From: Opitutaceae bacterium
GTDB lineage: Bacteria > Verrucomicrobiota > Verrucomicrobiia > Opitutales > Opitutaceae
Reading direction: 5' to 3'
DNA: 31,413 nucleotides
NCBI GenBank assembly: GCA_016715765.1
Contig: JADJZJ010000045.1
Coordinates: 1-31,413 of the forward strand
In this document: positions 23,236-31,413 of the stretch, in pieces
Position numbering within the stretch: the stretch's first letter is position 1
Layout: each line of letters starts with the position of its first letter
Translations under genes and position numbers: made by a program
The notes under the pieces: model-generated
The model's database searches: none
Told to the model about the DNA's origin: nothing
Seen by the model: the letters and a program-made list of their open reading frames with translations, nothing else

Positions 23236-24345
23236 TTGTGCGCCATGCGAACGTTCCGTCCTGAAACCCGTGCGGCATCGTCTGAATCAGATCGCTCCGT
23301 CCAGTTGCCCGCAGTCACGTCTGGATTGGAGCAACAGTCGCCGACTCCCCCGGTGGGCACCCGCGGCGAGCAACGCCTGTCGGTGGCCGCGCTGCGCCGG
23401 TGGGAAGCCATGCGATTCGGCATGTTTGTATGCTATGGCCTCAACACCTATGTCGGGGCGGAGATGCCCAACGGCCAGGATCCCGCGACGCGTTACGCGC
23501 CGGATCGGCTGGATGTCGATCAGTGGGTCTGCGTGGCCCGCGATGCCGGCATGAAATACGCCATTCTCACGACCAAGCACATCTCGGGTCATTGCCTGTG
23601 GCCGTCGCGGCACACCGACTATCATGTCGGCCACAGTGGCAACCAGACCGATGTGGTCGCGGAATTCATGGCGGCCTGCGCCCGGCGCGGGGTGAAGCCC
23701 GGTTTCTATTATTCGTCGTGGGACAATCATCATCGTTTCGGATCCCTCTCCGCCAACATCGCGCCGCAACCGCTGGAGCCGTCCGGTCCGCCCGCCAACC
23801 GCAGTTCGGCCTACGTCACGCAGGCCTACCTCGATTTCCAATGGGACCAGATCACCGAACTGATGGAGAACTATGGTCCGGTCGCCGAATGGTGGATCGA
23901 CATCCCGCACCTGCTGCCGCGCGACTACCGGAATCGGCTCTATGCGCATATTGCCGCCCGCCAGCCGCAGACCGTCATCCTCAACAATCATGGCATCGGG
24001 GACGGATCGGAGGTCTTGATGGACCGCGCCTGGCCCACCGACCTGATGACGATCGAGCGCTTCCTGCCCAATTCCGCCACCGGGCACCGCAAATGGCGGC
24101 TGCTGGATGGCCGCTACTACTACCTGCCCGGCGAAGTGTGCGATCCCATCGGAAACGCTTGGTTTTACACCGAGAAAGACCGGCCGCGTTCCGATGCCGA
24201 ACTGCTGGGCATGTATCTGACCAGTACTTCGCGGGGGGCGAACCTGCTGCTCGCCGTCGGACCCGACAAGCATGGCCGGATCCCGCGACATTCCGTGGCC
24301 GCCCTAGCGCGCTTGCGTAAGAATCTGAACCGGTTGGGACTCTAA
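23236..24345 (+). CDS. GH29-like alpha-L-fucosidase, cytoplasmic
   Basis: 369 aa. TTG 23236 lies six bases after GAGG, but ATG 23245 is also possible. The sequence follows the GH29 layout. MRFGMFVCYGLNTYVGAEMP is the first barrel strand region. GMKYAILTTKHISGHCLWPS corresponds to the KHHDGFCLW motif. VAEWWIDIPH carries the likely nucleophile aspartate at about residue 222, and late motifs are LPGEVCDP and GANLLLAVGPDKHGRIP. Two positions of the KHHDGF motif differ (KHISGH), so substrate range may differ from classic fucosidases. There is no signal peptide, so it should act inside the cell on imported sugars or glycosides. It is divergent from the TetR operon across a 200-bp gap and ends before a terminator. 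Confidence 0.82.
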   Translation: MCAMRTFRPETRAASSESDRSVQLPAVTSGLEQQSPTPPVGTRGEQRLSVAALRRWEAMRFGMFVCYGLNTYVGAEMPNGQDPATRYAPDRLDVDQWVCVARDAGMKYAILTTKHISGHCLWPSRHTDYHVGHSGNQTDVVAEFMAACARRGVKPGFYYSSWDNHHRFGSLSANIAPQPLEPSGPPANRSSAYVTQAYLDFQWDQITELMENYGPVAEWWIDIPHLLPRDYRNRLYAHIAARQPQTVILNNHGIGDGSEVLMDRAWPTDLMTIERFLPNSATGHRKWRLLDGRYYYLPGEVCDPIGNAWFYTEKDRPRSDAELLGMYLTSTSRGANLLLAVGPDKHGRIPRHSVAALARLRKNLNRLGL

Positions 24346-24387
24346 TTCGTCCGCGACTAGATTCCGGATCGTGTTTTTGTCATTGAG

Positions 24388-24412
24388 CCCCGCCTGTACC
24401 GCGGGGTTTTTT
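24388..24412 (+). terminator. Rho-independent terminator of the fucosidase gene
   Basis: CCCCGC and GCGGGG form a 6-bp stem with the 7-nt loop CTGTACC, followed by TTTTTT. It begins 43 bp after the fucosidase stop. Confidence 0.88.
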
Positions 24413-25148
24413 GTGGGCAAAAGTGTAACCCGTTTTTGTAACCCGGTGACAAAATTTGAGCGAATCCGAGAGGACTCCAGCTAACGCGCTAAACTCCAAA
24501 ACCACGATTCTACGAGTGAAACGCGACTCGGGATGATTTCAGAGGGCTCAGAGTGAAGCGCTTGTACAAATTAGAAAACCGCATCCCGGCGAAATGGGTA
24601 AACGCCAGTTTCCAGACCCTTTCCAATCGTTGAACTACTGTAGCGGGCGATCGAGATTTTGGCTTAATAACCAAAAGACATTCATCGTGTTATTATAGAG
24701 GTTTCGTAAGAGAACCCGACATATTTTCATTGTCGTAAAACACACTCGAAGGCGGCGATGTGCCGTTAATCGAGAGATTTACTGAATGATGTACGCAATA
24801 CGTGCCGTAATTTTGTGACACTCCTCCCAAGATTGGAGTACGGGTGTTCATCCATAACCATACAATTCATTAAGTAGTTGCGCATCATTCCTTAGGCTTT
24901 GGGTTAAATCGAAAACGATGTCTGCTCAGAAAGGAGTATCGGCCGAACGGCTGATACTGGGTGTTTTCACATTAAATCTTGGGTATTGGTACCTATCCTG
25001 CTAGCAGGATGTTAAGGATTTTTCGTGCCCCTCCTTCCACACTCCATGGCTATGCTTTGTGCCAATTACACCGACTTCTGGCGCAGCTGTATCACGTAAG
25101 TCTCTGCAACCATCGCGGGTCTACTGGTGCGTTTCTCACTTAAGTTAT
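24413..25148. other. Long gap before the large surface protein
   Basis: About 730 bp, visibly more AT-rich than its flanks, with no convincing gene. It contains TTATTATAG near 24690, which could be a -10-like element, and a 16-bp palindrome at 24995-25010. As the large PEP-CTERM gene starts at its right end, it probably holds a long leader or promoter region for that gene. Confidence 0.5.
24995..25010. repeat. Perfect 16-bp palindrome in the leader region
   Basis: ATCCTGCTAGCAGGAT reads the same on both strands. It lies about 140 bp before the ATG at 25149 and 9 bp before ATTTTT, so it could be a protein-binding site, an RNA hairpin or a weak terminator. Confidence 0.65.
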
Positions 25149-26726
25149 ATGAATCATCCCAGCCCCTATGTAAGTGGCCCTTGCCGTTTCAAATCTCGGA
25201 GCCTGGCGATTTTAATGCTCCGCGTTATAATGGCTATGGGTTTGAGCATAACCGCCAAGGCCCAGATCACGCCAACTTATCGTACTTGGACCTCCCTGCC
25301 CGGCGGGGTCTGGGAGAACTTCATCAACTGGGATGGAGGCGGATATTACACCCTTCCTGTCTTAGGCGACTCGATCCGATTCTACCTTCCCGCGGCCTAT
25401 ACCGTCACGGTCTTTGATCAGAACCCGGAGTTGGACTCCATGCGTGTGGAAGCTGGGGATGTGCGGATCAAATTTCTCGACAATCCTTTGAGTACTAAAG
25501 AGCAGATCTTTACGGCCGACCTCATGGTTTATGGAGACGCAGTGTTTCGGATAGATAGTGGTAAACTATTCTTCCTCAGTGGCGTCGATCTGGGTTTCAA
25601 TTCAAAGGTTTATCTTGAGGGTGGTACCATTTCAGCGGGGGGGGGTGGCATTGACACATCAGCGGGTGTGTTGATCGAAGGGCACGGCGAGCTTTTCGCT
25701 TCACACATTGGAGACAGTGATTTGGAAGACACGACGGTTCGGATTACTGGAGGCAACCTCAATCTCGGCAACCCGGACGGCGCCTACTTTACGATATACG
25801 GAGACCTTGAGGTTGGCCCTCACGTTGCGCGCATTATTAACGGCCAGCAGTCCGATCCACTCTTCGTCCTGCTTCCAATTGAACTCCGGGGTGATGTGAC
25901 CCTGGCGGGAGGCGAACTTATTGTGCATGAGGACACCAAGATCACCGGAGACGTTATGGGGTACGGCCTAATCAGGGCAACCGACGGCAGCAAGTTGACT
26001 GCTCCCAGCTATTTGCCGCTCGGATCTTTTGCACCCAGCGGTTTTCTCAACGTCGGAATGGATGGAATCGTGATCGTATCCGATGCCTTAACCAATTTGT
26101 CTTCTGGCGGTCAGATTGCTGGCGGCGAATTGTACGCGACGTCAGGCCTCTCGTTCTCCTCCGATCATCCCTTCACCGGATTTGGTCTCCTTCGGGGTCC
26201 GTTCGGCAGCCTTGATGGCTTGGTGCCACAAGGCGACTATGCGCTGAGCCGAAACCTGTCGGTTGGTGGCACAGAGTATCTTTTACTTGGTGCCAGTCCA
26301 GTGGTCGTGAACAGTTATGTAACATTATCTGGCGGTTCTGTCCGAACCTTTAATGGACTCTCCATCGCTGCCGGCGCATTCATCTCAGGCTACGGCACGA
26401 TCGATTCTGCCCTGACTGGCACTGGATCGCTCTCCACCACTGACCCAGTATCAGGGCGTTCCGACCTCACCGTAGGGAACGCCTCATTGACTGAGGCGAT
26501 TAACTTTGGCGGAACGATTTCTGTTGGTTTGGGCGACTTTTCTGGCGGAAACATACCCCACACGCTCACGCTCCTTGATGCGGACTTTTCCAGGTTATCT
26601 GGAACGGTTAATTTGTTTGGCGGCCGTCTGATCGCACCCAATGGACTCACGATGGACGGAACGTTGACCGGCAGGGGGCAGTATCGAGGCCCCGCTGACT
26701 GGCAATGGTTCCATCACACTCTTTGA
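25149..26726 (+). CDS. Large PEP-CTERM surface protein, N-terminal part (frame broken)
   Basis: ATG 25149 gives a late signal peptide (SLAILMLRVIMAMGLSITAKAQ); the frame is open further upstream but with no better start. The mature protein opens with TYRTWTSLPGGVWENFINWDGGGYYTLPVLGDSIRF (in pieces), the usual first motif of autotransporter-like repeat proteins in this group. A beta-helix-like region of glycine-rich strands follows. A G9 run occurs at about 25637-25645. The frame stops at 26726 because of a one-base difference at CCCC 26690-26693: removing one C makes GRGQYRGPLTGNGSI, which aligns residue for residue with the next repeat (GHGTVSGMVTGSGTI). The protein therefore continues in the 26731-31203 frame. 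Confidence 0.8.
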   Translation: MNHPSPYVSGPCRFKSRSLAILMLRVIMAMGLSITAKAQITPTYRTWTSLPGGVWENFINWDGGGYYTLPVLGDSIRFYLPAAYTVTVFDQNPELDSMRVEAGDVRIKFLDNPLSTKEQIFTADLMVYGDAVFRIDSGKLFFLSGVDLGFNSKVYLEGGTISAGGGGIDTSAGVLIEGHGELFASHIGDSDLEDTTVRITGGNLNLGNPDGAYFTIYGDLEVGPHVARIINGQQSDPLFVLLPIELRGDVTLAGGELIVHEDTKITGDVMGYGLIRATDGSKLTAPSYLPLGSFAPSGFLNVGMDGIVIVSDALTNLSSGGQIAGGELYATSGLSFSSDHPFTGFGLLRGPFGSLDGLVPQGDYALSRNLSVGGTEYLLLGASPVVVNSYVTLSGGSVRTFNGLSIAAGAFISGYGTIDSALTGTGSLSTTDPVSGRSDLTVGNASLTEAINFGGTISVGLGDFSGGNIPHTLTLLDADFSRLSGTVNLFGGRLIAPNGLTMDGTLTGRGQYRGPADWQWFHHTL

Positions 26727-27230
26727 TAACATGTCCATCGGAAATACGTCTACGACCACAGGAGTGGATTTTGGTGGGAGAGTAGTCGTGTTCGACCACA
26801 CATTGCAGTTGCTCGATGCGAATGCCTCCCGGTTATCCGGCCCAGTCGCACTTGGCGATTACGCCTACGATGGCCCTTCGCACGATGGGGGCATTACTTT
26901 TGAACCTGGAACCCCTATCGGAGGGTCCATTATTGCCACCAACGGAGTAGCCTTTGATGGCACTCTGACCGGTCACGGCACTGTGTCCGGGATGGTTACA
27001 GGTTCGGGCACGATCACCGCCGACGGCGAGCTAACACTTGGCGACGGGACCGCCGCGACAGGTTTCGATTTCGACGGTACGCTCAACGTGGGTGCCAATC
27101 ACGTCACGCTCCTGTCGGGTATATCCGTCGCCTTCCTCGGCTCCCATACCACGCTCGATGGCGGGCTGCTTGAGTCAGTCACGGGCTTCGAGGTGGGCAA
27201 TGGAGAGGTCATCACCGGTCATGGACTGCT
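26388..27230 (+). repeat. About 100-residue tandem protein repeats
   Basis: Three successive units start near 26388, 26685 and 26985. Shared landmarks are LTGxGxI, a FGGxL/V-VxxxHTLTLLDA-SRLSG block, and a NGVxFDGTLTGHG end. Examples are HTLTLLDADFSRLSG against HTLQLLDANASRLSG, and MDGTLTGRG against FDGTLTGHG. Related but weaker units lie on both sides (TGFGLLRGPFGSLDG near 26180; TGHGLLLGTLGGQLD near 27225). Confidence 0.75.
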
Positions 27231-30200
27231 GCTTGGCACGCTTGGCGGCCAGCTTGACAATGCGACCCTCAGCCCAACGGGCACGATCAATCTCTCAAAT
27301 CCCTTCAATCTGGGTAATCGCACCGTTTGGCTCCTGGCGAACGGACCGGCGTTTCTGACCAGCACCCTGACCCTGGCGGGCGGCACGCTGAATGGTTCAA
27401 CGGGGGCGAGCCTCCAGCTTTCCGGCTCTGGAACGGTCACCGGGTTTGGGGCAATCAACCTCCCGGTCAATGCGACAACGGGATTGGTGACGGTTGCGGG
27501 CGGCACACTGGCCTTTGCTCAGAGCGGCACATTTGGCGGAAGTGTAACCGCGACCGAAGGGAACACCCTGCAACTGAGCGGCAGCGGCAGCAGTTTCCTG
27601 GCTGGAGTTGATGCGACGCTATTTGCCCTGACAATAACCGGTGGCACAACGCTGGTCGAATCAGGCGCAGGGCTTGCGGCCAACAATATTGAGGTAAGCG
27701 GCGGCACGCTCACTTATGCCGCCGGCAGTACGGCAAATCTTGCTGCCGCCGCATTGACGGTCAGCAGCGCAGGCACCGCATCGCTCAATTCCGTTGGCAC
27801 TCTCGTGCTGCCGACCACGACCATCGTCAGTGGCGACGGCGCAACCAACGGCACTCTGACCGGCACTGGCAACTGGGCGTTAAGTGAGGGCGCAACCATG
27901 AGTCTGCGGCGTGCGGTGCTGGGCGGTACGGGAACACTGACGGTCGCAGCCGGCGCACAGCTCGAAATCATCGGCAATGGCGCGACCCTTGATCGCGACA
28001 TCGTCAACCAAGGTTTGGTCCGGCTGAATGCTGCGATGGTTCCGTCCTTCTTCATGGGCGGCGAAGCCACGCTCACCAACGAGTCCGGCGCCACTTTTCG
28101 CGTGCTGGACGAGCCGCTGCACGACGCCGGCACCAACTACAATTCTCTCCGCGCCACCGGGCTCGACATCTTCAATGCCGGTACGATGAGCATTGGCGCC
28201 GTCTCGCCACAGACCGGCAACGCCGCACTGCCGTGGTTCTGGCTCAACCGCACATTTACCAACACCGGCACACTCGCCTTGTTCAACCGCGCGATTTTTT
28301 CCGTTGAAGGAGCCTTCACCAATTCCGGCGCTATCACCCTGTCCAACGATTCCCAGCTCGCGGCTTACGGTGGGGGTACATTCAACGGCACTCTCGCACT
28401 CGGCTCGCACGCCGACTCCTTCGCGGTGTTTCGCGGCGCCACCGTCCATGACACCGGTGCCACCTTCAGCGGTGCGGGTTATCTCTCGGTCGAAGGCGGC
28501 ACGCTGCATACTCAGGGAGGGGAATACCTGCCGGCGATGAATCTGGAACTGCTCGACCACGTCTCGCTTCCCGAGGCCACCGGCCTCGCTATCGGCAACG
28601 GCCGCTGGCTCCGCGTTTCAGGGAATGTCCCGTCGCTGCCGGTGCGCGTCACTAGCGGCGGCACCTTGGAACTCGTCGGCGGCAGCAACACTAACGCCGT
28701 CACCATTGAGGTCGGTGGCACAGCCCGGATTGGCTCAAGCTACCATGATCCCACCAATCATGTCCGCCCGGAACCAGCCAACCTCTTTGATGCCGTCGGG
28801 GGCCAGCCGGGCCGCGGCGATATTGATAATCACGGCATGGTCATGGTTGTCCCCGGGACGATATCAGGCACCGGGCGGCTGCTTAACCGCGCAGACGGTA
28901 CGGTCGAGGCGGTCAGTGAGTTCCTCAGCGCCGTCCAGGAAATGCGGTTGGAAACCATCAATGAGGGCCAGCTCACGCTGCACGCCCGAGACGAGCACCC
29001 GAACGCCTTTCCGTACAGCGGCGGCATCAGGTTCGGCGACGTGACCAACACCGGCACGGTCTCGCTGCGGGCCACCGAACTGACCTCCGACCTGAATAAC
29101 GACGTCAGCGTACGCCTCGGCCTCTCGTCGTTATTCACCTTCGGTGGTGGCAGTCGCCTGTTGCTCAATGGTTCCGGCGCCGATGTTATCCAAGCCGGCA
29201 CGTCGTTGTTCTCAGGAGGCATTACCACTCCCTCCGGAACGACGATCGAACTGCGCAACCGCACCTTGAACGGAGGCATCACCATGGCAGTTGATGGCAC
29301 ACTTGTGCTTGGGGCGGGCGCCATCCTCGAACGCTGGGCCGGCGCGCTGGCTGGCAGCGGCACGGTCCAGGTCGCCGATGGCGGACACTTGAACCTCTAT
29401 TTTGATTTCAATGGCAGCGGCCCCGGGCTGATCCAGATCGATGCCGGCGGTCGCCTGACCCTCAATGGTTCGCGGGAACCCGTCCGCCTCCATGACCGTC
29501 CCCTCGTCAATTATGGCACCGTGGATCACGTGGCGGGCACGGTGCGAATGAATGGTGGGACGAGCATCACGAATCACGGAATTTGGAACGACTCGTCCAC
29601 CGACAGTGTGAGTTATGCCAGTGACAGCGGTTACAGTAGCGGCGGCCAGTTCATCAATTACGGCACCTTTAACAAGAACGGCATCCTTAGTATCGACTTT
29701 ACCAACGGCGGTCCGGCCTTCACCAACCATGGCGTGCTGAACATCAACGCCGGCCCGCTGACCATTGCCACGGTGGCGACGTTTTCCGGTACCTCGGTAG
29801 TTAATTTCGGTGCGGGAGCCACGTTGACGATCCATGGCGACAGTACGACCTCAACGCTGCAAAGCGGGGCGCGTTTCCAAGGAGCGGGGACCATTGGTTT
29901 CGGCACCGGCACCCATAGCTTGAACGGCGATATTCATGCCAGCAACGCGAGTTTCTGGGGCGGTGTGTTCACTGGCACGCATATCCTGCACGGCACCTGG
30001 GCCATGGGTTACGGCGCCAATCTCGCGACCACCGGAACCACCACCATCGCGAGTGATGGGGTCTGGAACTTCAACAGTCATTACAACACCATCAACCGAC
30101 TCTACGACCGGTCCTTCGTCAACGAGGGTGTCGTGAATCACAATGCCGCCCATCTGGGACTGAATGCCAATACCACCATCACTAACCGCGGCACTTGGAA

Positions 30201-31203
30201 TTCGGTGTCTGATGGGATCTTTGGGACCTTTGACGGACAGACGGTGGGCGGCCTTTTCATCAACGAGGGAACCTTCATCAAGAGCGGCGCCAGCACCGTA
30301 ACATTTGGAGACTCGGACAATGGCCCCGTATTTTCCAATCTTGGCACGGTCGATGTCCAGCAGGGGGCGTTACAGCTTTTCCGGAACCTTGCACAGCACA
30401 GCGGCACGACACTCACTGGTGGCACTTGGATCGTGCGTCATGGCGCCACCTTGCAGGAATGGTATTCTACCGGTTACACGGTCAACCAAGCCGATGTCAC
30501 GTTGCATGGTACTGGCAGCTACGGAAGTATCGCGACTCTCACGACCAACCAAGGGACCCTGCGCTTGCTCGATGGCAACGTCTTCAGCACGACGGTCGCG
30601 TTTACCAACAGCGGTACCTTGACCGTAGGCGCAGGCAGTAGCTTCGCCACCACGTCCTCTTTTGCCAATGCCGGTACCCTTGACCTGATCGGCAACTTCA
30701 GTGCTTCCGGCGGTCTCACCAATACCGGTTCTCTCAGTGGCGGCGGCGCTTTCACCGGCAGTCTCACTTCCGGAGGTACGCTCGCCCCGGGAAATTCACC
30801 CGGTCTCCTGACCATAACGGGTAACCTGACCCTGCTGAGCACATCGGAGCTAATCATGGAGCTTGGCGGCCTCACTGAGGGCGTGAGCTACGACAGCATC
30901 GAGGTCGGCGGTGCCTTGACCTTCGGCGGGGATCTCGTGGTCAACCTGATTGATGGCTTTTCTCCGACTACAGGGACGAGTTTCAATCTCTTTGATGCGA
31001 CCAGCCTTGGCGGGACTTTTGCCAGCGTCTCCCTGCCGACGCTCACCGCTGGGCTCACCTGGGACACCACCGCGCTATACAGCTCTGGTGCGCTGAGTGT
31101 AACTGGCACCGCAGTCCCAGAGCCATCTACCTATGCCATGCTGACCGGTCTCGTAGCATTGGCCATGGTGACATGGCGGCGTGGTCGACGGTGCCGGCAG
31201 TGA
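26731..31203 (+). CDS. Large PEP-CTERM surface protein, main part
   Basis: A 1490-aa frame continuing the 25149 gene after the slip at 26690-26693; together about 2,010 residues. It is made almost entirely of short beta strands with G/N/S/T turns and recurring phrases such as FTNHGVLNI, INEGTFIKSG, ITNRGTWN and LSGSGTVTGFG, the pattern of right-handed beta-helix adhesins. The later third is asparagine- and histidine-richer than the first. The C-terminal domain has TLAPGNSPGLLTITGNLTL, then EVGGALTFGGDLVVNLIDGF, and ends with VPEPSTYA, a hydrophobic span (MLTGLVALAMV) and a basic tail. No outer-membrane barrel is present, so export relies on the PEP-CTERM/exosortase route, not the autotransporter route. 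Confidence 0.85.
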   Translation: MSIGNTSTTTGVDFGGRVVVFDHTLQLLDANASRLSGPVALGDYAYDGPSHDGGITFEPGTPIGGSIIATNGVAFDGTLTGHGTVSGMVTGSGTITADGELTLGDGTAATGFDFDGTLNVGANHVTLLSGISVAFLGSHTTLDGGLLESVTGFEVGNGEVITGHGLLLGTLGGQLDNATLSPTGTINLSNPFNLGNRTVWLLANGPAFLTSTLTLAGGTLNGSTGASLQLSGSGTVTGFGAINLPVNATTGLVTVAGGTLAFAQSGTFGGSVTATEGNTLQLSGSGSSFLAGVDATLFALTITGGTTLVESGAGLAANNIEVSGGTLTYAAGSTANLAAAALTVSSAGTASLNSVGTLVLPTTTIVSGDGATNGTLTGTGNWALSEGATMSLRRAVLGGTGTLTVAAGAQLEIIGNGATLDRDIVNQGLVRLNAAMVPSFFMGGEATLTNESGATFRVLDEPLHDAGTNYNSLRATGLDIFNAGTMSIGAVSPQTGNAALPWFWLNRTFTNTGTLALFNRAIFSVEGAFTNSGAITLSNDSQLAAYGGGTFNGTLALGSHADSFAVFRGATVHDTGATFSGAGYLSVEGGTLHTQGGEYLPAMNLELLDHVSLPEATGLAIGNGRWLRVSGNVPSLPVRVTSGGTLELVGGSNTNAVTIEVGGTARIGSSYHDPTNHVRPEPANLFDAVGGQPGRGDIDNHGMVMVVPGTISGTGRLLNRADGTVEAVSEFLSAVQEMRLETINEGQLTLHARDEHPNAFPYSGGIRFGDVTNTGTVSLRATELTSDLNNDVSVRLGLSSLFTFGGGSRLLLNGSGADVIQAGTSLFSGGITTPSGTTIELRNRTLNGGITMAVDGTLVLGAGAILERWAGALAGSGTVQVADGGHLNLYFDFNGSGPGLIQIDAGGRLTLNGSREPVRLHDRPLVNYGTVDHVAGTVRMNGGTSITNHGIWNDSSTDSVSYASDSGYSSGGQFINYGTFNKNGILSIDFTNGGPAFTNHGVLNINAGPLTIATVATFSGTSVVNFGAGATLTIHGDSTTSTLQSGARFQGAGTIGFGTGTHSLNGDIHASNASFWGGVFTGTHILHGTWAMGYGANLATTGTTTIASDGVWNFNSHYNTINRLYDRSFVNEGVVNHNAAHLGLNANTTITNRGTWNSVSDGIFGTFDGQTVGGLFINEGTFIKSGASTVTFGDSDNGPVFSNLGTVDVQQGALQLFRNLAQHSGTTLTGGTWIVRHGATLQEWYSTGYTVNQADVTLHGTGSYGSIATLTTNQGTLRLLDGNVFSTTVAFTNSGTLTVGAGSSFATTSSFANAGTLDLIGNFSASGGLTNTGSLSGGGAFTGSLTSGGTLAPGNSPGLLTITGNLTLLSTSELIMELGGLTEGVSYDSIEVGGALTFGGDLVVNLIDGFSPTTGTSFNLFDATSLGGTFASVSLPTLTAGLTWDTTALYSSGALSVTGTAVPEPSTYAMLTGLVALAMVTWRRGRRCRQ

Positions 31204-31312
31204 GGTGTCAAAGGCGAAGTAGTACATGCAGTGTGGCTTTGAAGTCTACCCTGCCTCGATGTCGTTGCTAACGAAGTAGTGCCGCATGCAGGGATAGGTA
31301 AACTTAGACTTA

Positions 31313-31339
31313 GGTCCGAATCCCCGTCTTGGTGCGCAA
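31313..31339 (+). other. tRNA-3'-end-like sequence, possible attachment site
   Basis: GGTCCGAATCC at 31313-31323 matches the tRNA T-loop consensus GGTTCGAATCC at 10 of 11 bases and is followed after a short spacer by TTGGTGCGCAA, resembling an acceptor end. The T stem does not pair well and no 5' tRNA half is found upstream, so this is not a working tRNA. It could be the piece of a tRNA gene that remains at an integration boundary. Confidence 0.3.
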
Positions 31340-31351
31340 ATTGGTGCGCAA
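31329..31351 (+). repeat. Tandem 11-bp direct repeat
   Basis: TTGGTGCGCAA at 31329-31339 and again at 31341-31351, one base apart. It lies just outside the stop of the partial - strand gene. Confidence 0.85.
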
Positions 31352-31353
31352 TC

Positions 31354-31413
31354 CTAGTCGGTCGCTTTCTTAGCAAGCGAGCGCGCAAGTGTTTCCAGAA
31401 TATCCGCCACAGG
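31354..31413 (-). CDS. 3' end of a gene cut by the window edge
   Basis: Nineteen codons (VADILETLARSLAKKATD, then TAG at 31356-31354) in a helical, basic pattern. This is compatible with the C-terminus of an integrase, which would fit the attachment-like sequence next to it, but the fragment is too short to assign. Confidence 0.35.
   Translation of the reverse strand, partial: PVADILETLARSLAKKATD

Noticed and set aside
23287..24291. 334-aa open frame opposite the fucosidase
   Set aside because: Composition mirrors the GH29 gene on the other strand. No recognisable domain; GC-rich genes commonly show such shadows.
24659..24700. TTGGCT ... TTATTATAG as a promoter
   Set aside because: Spacing between the two elements is about 22 bp, too long for a normal -35/-10 pair, and no gene follows closely.
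27880..28560. 226-aa - strand frame inside the large PEP-CTERM gene
   Set aside because: Repetitive valine/glycine pattern is the complement of the repeat gene, not an independent protein.
26731..31203. Autotransporter (type V secretion) assignment for the large protein
   Set aside because: There is no C-terminal outer-membrane barrel; the end is a PEP-CTERM sorting signal.
31262..31345. Complete tRNA gene at the right edge
   Set aside because: The T stem does not pair, and no acceptor, D or anticodon arm could be built upstream, so only a 3'-end-like remnant is suggested.

Overview
The window looks like GC-rich chromosomal DNA from a Verrucomicrobiota bacterium, probably of the Opitutaceae lineage. 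This is inferred from two surface proteins ending in the PEP-CTERM signal VPEPSTYA, a four-cysteine small protein of a type I associate with that group, a Gram-negative envelope (outer-membrane phospholipase A, HlyD-type exporter) and frequent GTG/TTG starts. No rRNA, complete tRNA or CRISPR array was seen.

Region 1 (1-7580) is the end of an integrative element, all on the + strand. It holds a heavily frameshifted TraG/VirD4-like coupling ATPase, a terminator, and a tightly overlapping run: small protein, PcfJ-like protein in two frames, HNH nuclease, unknown protein, and a Cas4-like/DUF2779 nuclease in two frames. A helix-turn-helix protein overlapping a tyrosine recombinase closes the element. 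Region 2 (7600-12800) is a low-density, partly decayed zone. It has an orphan receiver domain, a truncated-hemoglobin fragment, a Verrucomicrobia-type unknown gene whose 3' half recurs at 14.9 kb, a frameshifted PEP-CTERM surface protein, a secreted unknown protein and the four-cysteine protein.

Region 3 (12980-16750) has a TetR gene with its own operator, a SpoIIAA/STAS-like gene and two small genes. These are followed by the duplicated gene fragment, 5-formyltetrahydrofolate cyclo-ligase and a convergent methyltransferase-DsrE pair. Region 4 (16883-23067, - strand) has outer-membrane phospholipase A and a six-gene set: TetR, HlyD-type adaptor, MacB/DevC-type permease, ABC ATPase, His-rich anchored protein and a membrane protein. 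Region 5 (23236-31413) has a cytoplasmic GH29-like fucosidase and a roughly 2,000-residue repeat-rich PEP-CTERM surface protein. The right edge may be an integration site: a tRNA-3'-end-like sequence, a tandem 11-bp repeat, and the 3' end of another gene.

The clearest new observation is a shared regulatory architecture. The two TetR paralogues, 10 kb apart and on opposite strands, each have an operator of 9-bp arms (TAAGTAAGT/ACTTACTTA type) separated by exactly 4 bp. Each operator ends exactly 2 nt before the start codon, which leaves no room for a Shine-Dalgarno sequence. The second theme is a series of single-base frame breaks, three of them at short G/C runs. One lies in the housekeeping cyclo-ligase gene, so sequencing error must be excluded before calling these pseudogenes.
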